Shown one piece after another: positions 7,317 to 12,311 of a DNA stretch of 12,991 bases. Under the pieces are notes generated by a model. It was not told where the DNA came from. It worked only from the letters and a program-made list of their open reading frames with translations, and searched no databases. The stretch is from a bacterium (GTDB taxonomy: Bacteria > Patescibacteriota > Minisyncoccia > Phycocordibacterales > Phycocordibacteraceae). The stretch covers positions 1 to 12,991 of the forward strand of contig JAKAMJ010000010.1 in NCBI GenBank assembly GCA_021812955.1, written 5' to 3'. Each line of letters opens with the position of its first letter. Positions within the stretch are counted from its first letter, which is position 1. The position numbers were made by a program, and so were the translations under genes.

Positions 7317-7354
7317 GAAGAACGCGCGCCGCTTCGCGGCGCGCGTTCTTCTGC
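7314..7354. terminator. 19-bp perfect hairpin between the small membrane protein gene and the ATPase gene
   Basis: Arms 7314-7332 (begins GCAGAAGAACGCGC) and 7336-7354 are exact reverse complements around a TTC loop. It starts 10 nt after the stop of the small gene and directly abuts the -10 box of the ATPase. Position suggests a terminator, but no U-tract follows on the minus strand, so factor-independent termination is doubtful. It could instead protect the 3' end of the upstream mRNA, or be a large member of the palindromic repeats seen elsewhere in the window. Confidence 0.5.
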
Positions 7355-7364
7355 CCGGCCCCGA

Positions 7365-7541
7365 TCACTCGACGCCCACCTGCGGCGCGCGCACCTCGCG
7401 CTTCCGGAGCGAGACGCCGATCATGAACGTCGTCAGGCCGACCGCGACCGTGAGGAGCGAGCGGAACGATGCGGGCAATCCCGAAAACGGCGTGAGCATA
7501 CCCACGACGCCGAGCATGATGATCGCGCTTGTACGAGACAT
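7365..7541 (-). CDS. small membrane protein (58 aa), function unknown
   Basis: An open frame of 58 codons from ATG 7541 to TGA 7365-7367. The product begins MSRTSAIIMLGVVGMLTPFS, continues GLPASFRSLLTVAVGLTTFM and IGVSLRKRE, and ends VRAPQVGVE. Two hydrophobic segments (about 6-18 and 29-44) are separated by a short polar turn, and a basic cluster RKRE follows the second, consistent with a hairpin in the membrane with both ends in the cytoplasm. I do not recognise a characterised family, although similar short proteins occur in CPR genomes as far as I recall. A clean TGATATACT box 6 nt before the ATG supports real expression. It starts 12 nt after the rsmI stop and ends just before a strong hairpin. 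Confidence 0.6.
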   Translation of the reverse strand: MSRTSAIIMLGVVGMLTPFSGLPASFRSLLTVAVGLTTFMIGVSLRKREVRAPQVGVE

Positions 7542-7547
7542 GGCGGA

Positions 7548-7556
7548 AGTATATCA
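7548..7556 (-). promoter_or_regulatory. extended -10 promoter for the small membrane protein (leaderless)
   Basis: TGATATACT on the minus strand, then TCCGCC and ATG 7541: a TGn-extended -10 with 6 nt to the start codon. The TGA of the extension is also the stop codon of rsmI (7554-7556), so the promoter is built into the end of the upstream gene. Confidence 0.6.
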
Positions 7557-8243
7557 GGGCACTATGATGACCACAAACTCTCCGCGGACGGCATCGGGGT
7601 GCGCGGCGAAATGCGCCTGTACTTCGGCAGCGGTGCCGGAAATCACTTCCTCGTGCATCTTCGTGAGCTCGCGCGCGACGACGACGCGCGACGCGCCACC
7701 GTCTTCCAGTTCTTTCAGCAGCTTCAATATCCGGTGCGGCGACTCGTAGAGCACGACTGGAATCTCGCTTTCCGAGATGCCCTTCAAGGCTGTCTGCCTG
7801 CCCTTCTTGTGCGGCAGGAACCCGATGAACATGAAGCCTGTCGCGGCGGTGTCGATGCCAGCGATAGAGAGCGCGGCCGCTAGCGCCGACGGCCCAGGTA
7901 TCGCTTCTATCGTCGTATTGAAGTTCGACTTCAATATGCGTTTGCGCACGGCCGCCACCATCCGTGCGCCCGGGTCTGAAATCCCCGGCGTGCCAGCGTC
8001 TGATACATACACGACGCGCTCGCCCGATTCGAGCCGCTCGATGATCTCTTCTGCCTTCTTGCTCTCGGTCGCCGCGTCGAGGCGCTGCAGCGGCTTCTTG
8101 ATTTCATACCGCGCGAGCAATTTTGAGATGACGCGCGTGTCTTCGGCGTAGATTACGTCAGCCTCCTTGAGCGTCCGCAACGCGCGGAGCGTAATGTCTT
8201 CCATATTTCCTAGCGGCGTCGCGACTATCGATAGTGTTCCCAT
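7554..8243 (-). CDS. rsmI: 16S rRNA (cytidine(1402)-2'-O)-methyltransferase
   Basis: RsmI uses S-adenosylmethionine to methylate the 2'-hydroxyl of C1402 in the decoding centre of 16S rRNA. The family motifs are all present: ATPLGN (8-13), YAEDTR (32-37), SDAGTPGISDPG (81-92), IPGPSA (115-120), GFLPHKKGRQ (141-150) and VLYESPHR (164-171). The 229-residue length lacks the extra C-terminal domain of the roughly 286-residue E. coli enzyme and matches short forms. The start is ATG 8243; a TTG two codons upstream (8249) is less likely. TAAGGT lies 6 nt before the ATG. Between the SAM-loop helix and the PGPSA motif there is RILKSNFNTT (102-111), encoded by palindrome 7916-7936, where other RsmI proteins have a shorter loop. 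It is monocistronic or read with the small membrane protein gene. Confidence 0.96.
   Translation of the reverse strand: MGTLSIVATPLGNMEDITLRALRTLKEADVIYAEDTRVISKLLARYEIKKPLQRLDAATESKKAEEIIERLESGERVVYVSDAGTPGISDPGARMVAAVRKRILKSNFNTTIEAIPGPSALAAALSIAGIDTAATGFMFIGFLPHKKGRQTALKGISESEIPVVLYESPHRILKLLKELEDGGASRVVVARELTKMHEEVISGTAAEVQAHFAAHPDAVRGEFVVIIVP
7916..7936. repeat. in-frame palindromic element P3 (encodes LKSNFN)
   Basis: Arm TATTGAAGT (7916-7924), loop TCG, arm ACTTCAATA (7928-7936): nine perfect base pairs, AT-rich against its GC-rich surroundings. Coding-strand centre AGT-CGA-ACT, read AAG TCG AAC TTC AAT. It sits in a surface loop of RsmI. Confidence 0.85.
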
Positions 8244-8249
8244 ATGCAA

Positions 8250-8258
8250 ACCTTACCA
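8250..8258 (-). promoter_or_regulatory. weak candidate -10 box for rsmI
   Basis: TGGTAAGGT on the minus strand has the TGn extension and only T, A and final T of the -10 consensus, but it sits at the same 6-nt distance (TTGCAT) from ATG 8243 as the better boxes in this window. The AAGG within it could alternatively be a weak Shine-Dalgarno. Confidence 0.3.
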
Positions 8259-8274
8259 CCCTACACCAAATAGT

Positions 8275-8308
8275 AAAACCGGCGTCCTCCAACGCCGGTT
8301 TTTGTTTT
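8275..8308 (-). terminator. intrinsic terminator after the peptidase-like gene
   Basis: Arms AAAACCGGCGT (8275-8285) and ACGCCGGTTTT (8292-8302) flank a 6-nt loop. On the minus strand the GC stem is followed by TTTTACTATTT, so it ends the transcript of the gene stopping at 8319. On the plus strand the stem is followed by a longer T-rich run (to 8308), so it could work in both directions. Confidence 0.75.
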
Positions 8309-8318
8309 GCTCACCTGA

Positions 8319-8768
8319 TTATCCCTCAAGCATCGGATGCCAGTACAGGGAATGAATATGGTGCGCCTTGAGCGGATGATAACATGGATTACCCTCTCTC
8401 GAACTATTGCTCACAGCTTGTCCATTTCCGACGTAGAAACCGATGTGCAGATGCTCTTTGCCAGGCACGTCCGTCACCCTCCAGACGACCACACATCCGG
8501 ACTGCGGAATCACGATGCGCTTCCAACCAAAAGATTCCATATCACGAATTGCGCCCTCAACCGTTGCGTGCACGAATGTACAGAGACCTAAGCTGATAAG
8601 CATTGTCGTTGCAAACACGCCGCATGACTTATCTCCATCTTTAAGTATGTCCTTCGTCTTTCCGTCGACGCGAGCATATAGTCGACGAAACATGCTCGTA
8701 CCAACGGCGTGCCTCACTCTGTAGAGAAGTGTTTCTTTAACGAGGATTCCTACCTTACCATCTTCCAT
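8319..8768 (-). CDS. small NlpC/P60- or CHAP-like cysteine peptidase/amidase candidate
   Basis: A 149-residue protein without a signal peptide or membrane segment. A Cys at the start of a hydrophobic helix (DGDKSCGVFATTMLISLGL, C49) is followed about 60 residues later by His in EHLHIGFYVGNGQAVSNSS (H108), with NSS and H131 as possible third polar positions. This Cys...His order, with a strand-rich second half (GCVVVWRV, HIGFYVG), is that of the NlpC/P60-CHAP superfamily, which cleaves amide bonds in peptidoglycan or peptides. I infer the family from the motif only; the substrate is unknown. Absence of an export signal argues for a cytosolic role or for release by lysis. Base composition is visibly lower in GC than in the mur genes. 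It has the clearest Shine-Dalgarno in the window and its own terminator, so it is an independent unit. Confidence 0.75.
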   Translation of the reverse strand: MEDGKVGILVKETLLYRVRHAVGTSMFRRLYARVDGKTKDILKDGDKSCGVFATTMLISLGLCTFVHATVEGAIRDMESFGWKRIVIPQSGCVVVWRVTDVPGKEHLHIGFYVGNGQAVSNSSREGNPCYHPLKAHHIHSLYWHPMLEG

Positions 8769-8773
8769 ATCTG

Positions 8774-8781
8774 TCCCTCCC
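8774..8781 (-). promoter_or_regulatory. strong Shine-Dalgarno GGGAGGGA
   Basis: GGAGG lies 7 nt before ATG 8768, the standard spacing. This gene therefore needs a leader, unlike most others here. A possible promoter is TTGCAA, 17 nt, TAGGGT further upstream, but the -10 match is poor. Confidence 0.75.
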
Positions 8782-8864
8782 TATTGAATTTTTCTTAGCG
8801 CCAAAGACCCTTGCCTGGCATTACCCTACCCCCAAACGCTCCCGCTTGCAAGTGGCGGCAAATG

Positions 8865-10169
8865 TTATGAAATGCTGACGAGCTTGTCGGCGATTTTGTA
8901 GATGTCGCCCGCGCCCATGGTCATGACTGCGTCGCCGGGTCCGGCCTCGGCAAAGGCCGCTTCGATGCCCGCGAAGTCGAGTGCGGTCGCGTCGACGCCT
9001 TGCTCGCGGACGCGCGCGGCGAGCGTCTCGTTTGAGATCGTACCGTCGTCCGCTTCGCGAGCGGCGTAGATGGGAGCGATGAACACCTTGTCCGCGGCGC
9101 CGAAGGACGCCGCGAATTCATCGAGCAGATCGCGCGTGCGGCTGTAGAGGTGCGGGTGGAAAGCGGCAAAGACTTTGCCTCTTGTCTTCTCGCGCAGCGC
9201 CTTCAGCGTCTCGCGCACGGCCGTCGGGTGGTGGGCGTAGTCGTCATACACGTCCGCGCCGTTTGCCGTCTTACCTTTGTATTCAAATCGGCGCCACGTT
9301 CCGTGGAAGCCGACGAGCGAACTCGCCATCTTGCCGACACTAAGTGTCGGCAGAATCACCCGCGCCGCCGCAGCGGCGGCGCGGGCATTCATCTGATTGA
9401 ACTCCCCAGGAAACCTCAGATCGTACGCGTATGTGGGAGAGTCTGACTTCCCCATCTCCGTATAATCCACGACCCGCGCGCGGGCCGAGGCGAGAAGCGG
9501 CGCGATATTCTTATCTCGCGGGTTGGTGATGATGGCTCCGTCTTCCGACACTTTCTCAATCGCCTTCCGGAACGTCTCTTGCAGCGCAGCGAGCGACGGG
9601 AAATAATCCGTATGATCCCATTCGAGATTCGTGATTACGAGCGCCTCGGGCGAGAGCTCGAGCAGGTGGTCGCGGTATTCGCATGCTTCGACGACAAACC
9701 AGTCCGATTCCCCTGGCACGTAGTTGCTACCAAAATCTTTCGTGATACTCCCGACGATGACTGTCGGCTTCACGCCAGCGTCTATAAGCAGCTTCGCCAG
9801 CATGCCGGTCGTCGTTGTCTTGCCGTGCGTACCAGCGACAGCGATAGTCCTTTTGCCATTCGAGACTTCCCCGAGCATCTGAAAGTATGAAAGCTGCCTG
9901 GTACCGAGCTCCTGCGCCCGCGCCCGTTCCGGATTGCCCTCCGGCACCGCGTCGCTGTACACGACCATGTCAGCGTCTGCCTGCACGTTCTCTGCTTTCT
10001 GCCCTATGACGACCGCTATTCCCTTCTCCTCAAGCATCTCCGCGACCGGCCCCGCCTCGCGGTCTGAGCCGGTCACGACAGCGCCGTCATGCGCGAGCAT
10101 CTGCGCGAGCGCGCTCATGCCTATGCCGCCGATGCCGATGAAATGTATCTTCTTGCCTTTCGTGTCCAT
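8865..10169 (-). CDS. murC: UDP-N-acetylmuramate--L-alanine ligase
   Basis: MurC adds L-alanine to UDP-MurNAc using ATP, the first amino acid of the peptidoglycan stem, in the cytosol. The 434 residues show the Rossmann motif IGIGGIGMS (11-19), P-loop AGTHGKTTTT (112-121), catalytic Glu in FVVEACEYRDHL (E161), NLEWDHTDYF (181-190), DDYAHHPTAV (309-318), FHPHLYSRT (338-345) and the C-terminal MGAGDIYKI (418-426). It follows murI by 4 nt and also has its own TGCTAGATT box 6 nt before the ATG. Two palindromic elements add peptides at likely surface loops: GKSDSPT (240-246, 9434-9454) and LPTLSVG (273-279, 9332-9352). A third, GC-rich palindrome (9359-9385) encodes ARAAAAAAR in the helix just before. 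Confidence 0.97.
   Translation of the reverse strand: MDTKGKKIHFIGIGGIGMSALAQMLAHDGAVVTGSDREAGPVAEMLEEKGIAVVIGQKAENVQADADMVVYSDAVPEGNPERARAQELGTRQLSYFQMLGEVSNGKRTIAVAGTHGKTTTTGMLAKLLIDAGVKPTVIVGSITKDFGSNYVPGESDWFVVEACEYRDHLLELSPEALVITNLEWDHTDYFPSLAALQETFRKAIEKVSEDGAIITNPRDKNIAPLLASARARVVDYTEMGKSDSPTYAYDLRFPGEFNQMNARAAAAAARVILPTLSVGKMASSLVGFHGTWRRFEYKGKTANGADVYDDYAHHPTAVRETLKALREKTRGKVFAAFHPHLYSRTRDLLDEFAASFGAADKVFIAPIYAAREADDGTISNETLAARVREQGVDATALDFAGIEAAFAEAGPGDAVMTMGAGDIYKIADKLVSIS
9332..9352. repeat. in-frame palindromic element P4 (encodes PTLSVG)
   Basis: Arm TGCCGACAC (9332-9340), loop TAA, arm GTGTCGGCA (9344-9352): nine perfect pairs. Read CCG ACA CTT AGT GTC GGC in murC. Its core differs from P1-P3 and P5 (ACT-T-AGT rather than AGT-NNN-ACT), so it may be a second subtype. 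Confidence 0.8.
9359..9385. repeat. GC-rich perfect palindrome, 12-bp arms, 6 nt from P4
   Basis: Arm CCCGCGCCGCCG, loop CAG, arm CGGCGGCGCGGG. It encodes ARAAAAAAR in murC, in the helix that in other Mur ligases follows the conserved HN..N segment. Together with P4 it makes two hairpins back to back within 54 nt. Confidence 0.75.
9434..9454. repeat. in-frame palindromic element P5, degenerate (encodes GKSDSPT)
   Basis: Arm TGGGAGAGT (9434-9442), loop CTG, arm ACTTCCCCA (9446-9454), with one mismatch (A-C) and one G-T pair. Coding-strand centre AGT-CAG-ACT, read AAG TCA GAC TCT CCC. The left arm is identical to that of P1 and the centre is the complement of P2's, which ties the three copies together. 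Confidence 0.65.
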
Positions 10170-10173
10170 ACGC

Positions 10174-10935
10174 CTAATCTAGCACTTCGATCGCCACGCC
10201 GCTCGTCGGGAAAAATTCCGCGACCCTCGCACGGAACGGTGCGGAATCCTTGCTTATCACGAAGCGCAGCAGCCCCGTCCCTGTTTCTCGCGAAGCGAAT
10301 TGCCGCACGACCCGATCAGCCACTGCCGATGCTGGGTCAAATATGGAAACCTTCTCGCTAAGCACCCGATTGAATACTGGCTGCACCAGCGGATAATGCG
10401 TACACGCCAAAATCAGCTCATCATACGCGTTCGACTCTATGCCCGCGAACGCATCGCGGATGATTCTTTCTATTTCTGTATCGCTCGCTCCCGACTCGAT
10501 AGCGCCCGCAAGCTCGGGAATCGCGAGCGTATCGATCTCTTTGCCGATCATCTGAAACGCGTTCTGATAGATTTCGGACGCGATGGTAGCAGGCGTCGCG
10601 ACCAGCAAAATCCGTGATCGAGAATCCTTGAAATGACTCACGGTCGGCCCGACCATCTCTACCAGGTTTCCTGGCGCGAGCGGGAGCACGTCAAAGAGCG
10701 ATACCGCGAGCGATGCCGACACGCTGTTGCAAGCGCTCACGATATTTTGCGCACCGCCCCGATGCAAGCGGGCTATCGCCTCGACCGTGAGCCGCGAAAG
10801 CTCCGCACGCGAGCGCAAGCCGTACGGCGCGTTTTTCGTATCGCCGAAATAGATTACGTCAGCAGACGGCATCGCTTCGCGTATCGCCCGCAAGACCGTG
10901 AGCCCGCCAGACCCGGAGTCGAAGACGCCTATCAT
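10174..10935 (-). CDS. murI: glutamate racemase
   Basis: MurI interconverts L- and D-glutamate without cofactor, supplying the D-Glu that MurD uses. The 253-residue protein has the N-terminal FDSGSGGLTV (D6), GDTKNAPYG (31-39), the first catalytic Cys in SACNSVSA (C69) and the second in LACTHYPLV (C178). The more usual wording of the first Cys motif is ACNTA, so SACNSVSA is a small departure, but both Cys are present. ATG 10935 overlaps the murD stop (ATGA at 10932-10935), and AAAGG lies about 6 nt before the start. The stop is 4 nt before murC. The order murD-murI-murC puts the D-Glu maker next to the D-Glu user. Confidence 0.96.
   Translation of the reverse strand: MIGVFDSGSGGLTVLRAIREAMPSADVIYFGDTKNAPYGLRSRAELSRLTVEAIARLHRGGAQNIVSACNSVSASLAVSLFDVLPLAPGNLVEMVGPTVSHFKDSRSRILLVATPATIASEIYQNAFQMIGKEIDTLAIPELAGAIESGASDTEIERIIRDAFAGIESNAYDELILACTHYPLVQPVFNRVLSEKVSIFDPASAVADRVVRQFASRETGTGLLRFVISKDSAPFRARVAEFFPTSGVAIEVLD
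10176..10184 (-). promoter_or_regulatory. candidate internal -10 box for murC
   Basis: TGCTAGATT on the minus strand, then AGGCGT and ATG 10169. It has the TGn extension and the same 6-nt spacing as the other boxes; its last T is the first base of the murI stop codon. Translation of murC could also simply be coupled to murI. Confidence 0.4.
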
Positions 10936-12266
10936 GCGCGGCCTTTCACTAGCGCGTCGAACTGTTCTCCGCGGTCATATTCATTCTTGAACATGCCGAA
11001 GGAGGCGAAGGCCGGCGAGAAGAGGATGACGTCGCCTTTCTCGGCGTGCGCGAACGCGCTAGCGACGGCATCGGCGAGAGTATGGAAGACGGACGCATCT
11101 GGCAGGTCGGCGCGGATACGCTCCGTGCCAGTGCCCGCGAGCAAGACGACTCGCTTCACCTCAGGAAGTTTCGCCATGAGCGCGCTCATGTCGAGTTCTT
11201 TGTCTGCACCGCCCATAATCAATATGACGTTCGGCTTCGTAAGCCGAGCATCGCGCAAGGCGTCAAGGGCTGCGAGCGTCGCATCTGGAGTGGTCGCTGT
11301 AGTGTCGTTGTAAACCTTCACACCGTTCGCATCGCGGACGAGCTCGAGCCGCCCCGGGACGCCGGCAAACGATTCAAGCGCCTTCTTGCTCACTGCGTCG
11401 TCAACCCCGAGCGCACGCGCTACTGAGAGCGCGAGCGCGGCGTTGTAGCGGTTGTGCAAACCAGGTATGCACAAGGTCCAGGTATCCGGCAATTTATGCT
11501 CGTCGGCGATTACGACATGCGCATCGATCCTGTCACCGTACTTCTCTATCACTGTCGCGGCGCACTGCCGGCCGAGGATGAGCGCGTCGGACGGGGTCTG
11601 ATAAAGGAAGATGTTCGCCTTGTCGGCGAGGTACGCGCTGCGATCGCCGTGATAATAGTTCAGGTGGTCGTCAAGGAGGGTCGTAAAGACCGCGACGTGC
11701 GGAGAGATATGCGCTTCGCCGAAGCCCTGGAGCTTCCACGAGTCGAGCTCGAGCACGACGACCGTACCGCTCGTGAGTTCGCGCACGCGCGGGAGGAGCG
11801 CCGTGCCGCGGATATTGCCACCCTGGATGACCGGCTTCCCCGCCGCCCGAAGGATCGCCACGATCATCTCGGTGACGGTCGTCTTGCCGCGGGTGCCCGT
11901 GACGCCGACCACGGTCGCTCCAGTCTCGCGAGCGAACCCAGCGAAGAGAGCCGCCCACATGGCGATAGGCGTCCCCTCCTTGCGCGCTTCGTTGACGAAC
12001 GGCGAATCGAGCGGCGTCGAAGGTGCCTTGACGATGAGATCGCGGCCGCGGAAGTCGGCCAGCTCGTGCCGGCCGAGCGTGTAGCGGATGTTCGGGAACC
12101 GCTTGAGTGCCTCGAGCGACGGAGCCGCGTCGGCTTCGCCCTTCAGATCGGTAACGATGAGATCAGCCCCGCTCTCGGCAAGGAATGCGATGTCGCCTAC
12201 CCCGCCCAAAAGCCCGAACCCCATGACGGTAATCTTCTTCCCACGAAAGTCCGCCGACGCGTCCAT
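10932..12266 (-). CDS. murD: UDP-N-acetylmuramoyl-L-alanine--D-glutamate ligase (divergent)
   Basis: MurD adds D-glutamate to UDP-MurNAc-L-Ala with ATP. The 444-residue product begins MDASADFRGKKITVMGFGLL and has the three-domain Mur ligase plan: nucleotide-sugar domain with VMGFGLLGGVG, P-loop GVTGTRGKTT (121-130), GGNIRG, ELDSWKLQGF (173-182), LLDDHLNYYHGD, LHNRYN (270-275), VYNDTTATTPDAT (318-330), GGADKELD and FSPAFASFGMFKNEYDRGEQF (416-436). Several motifs differ from model MurD: GTRGKTT for GTNGKT, NDTTATT for NDSKATN, DSWKLQ for SSFQL. The set matches what I recall of CPR proteins annotated as MurD, and the murI neighbour supports D-Glu use. ATG 12266 is preferred; in-frame ATGs at 12275 and 12302 would add 3 or 12 residues. 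A short palindrome (11231-11247) encodes RLTKP near residue 343. Confidence 0.9.
   Translation of the reverse strand: MDASADFRGKKITVMGFGLLGGVGDIAFLAESGADLIVTDLKGEADAAPSLEALKRFPNIRYTLGRHELADFRGRDLIVKAPSTPLDSPFVNEARKEGTPIAMWAALFAGFARETGATVVGVTGTRGKTTVTEMIVAILRAAGKPVIQGGNIRGTALLPRVRELTSGTVVVLELDSWKLQGFGEAHISPHVAVFTTLLDDHLNYYHGDRSAYLADKANIFLYQTPSDALILGRQCAATVIEKYGDRIDAHVVIADEHKLPDTWTLCIPGLHNRYNAALALSVARALGVDDAVSKKALESFAGVPGRLELVRDANGVKVYNDTTATTPDATLAALDALRDARLTKPNVILIMGGADKELDMSALMAKLPEVKRVVLLAGTGTERIRADLPDASVFHTLADAVASAFAHAEKGDVILFSPAFASFGMFKNEYDRGEQFDALVKGRA
11231..11247. repeat. short palindrome in murD, 7-bp arms, CGT loop
   Basis: Arm TCGGCTT, loop CGT, arm AAGCCGA, encoding RLTKP in a spot before strand NVILIMGG of MurD. 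It has the same 3-nt-loop design as P1-P5 but a different core and shorter arms, so membership of the family is uncertain. Confidence 0.4.
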
Positions 12267-12273
12267 ACTGCGC

Positions 12274-12279
12274 ATGGTA
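12274..12279 (-). promoter_or_regulatory. weak candidate -10 box for murD
   Basis: TACCAT (4 of 6 consensus bases) lies 7 nt before ATG 12266. No TGn extension, -35 or Shine-Dalgarno is seen. Its position is the main support, and it favours the 12266 start. Confidence 0.25.
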
Positions 12280-12311
12280 CCGCAGCACGGCCGCTCATGC
12301 ACGAGCGCGTG

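Noticed and set aside
8636..8692. GTCGACG repeats within the peptidase-like gene as an operator or repeat element
   Set aside because: Short arms with an 11-nt loop and no second copy nearby; not distinguishable from chance.
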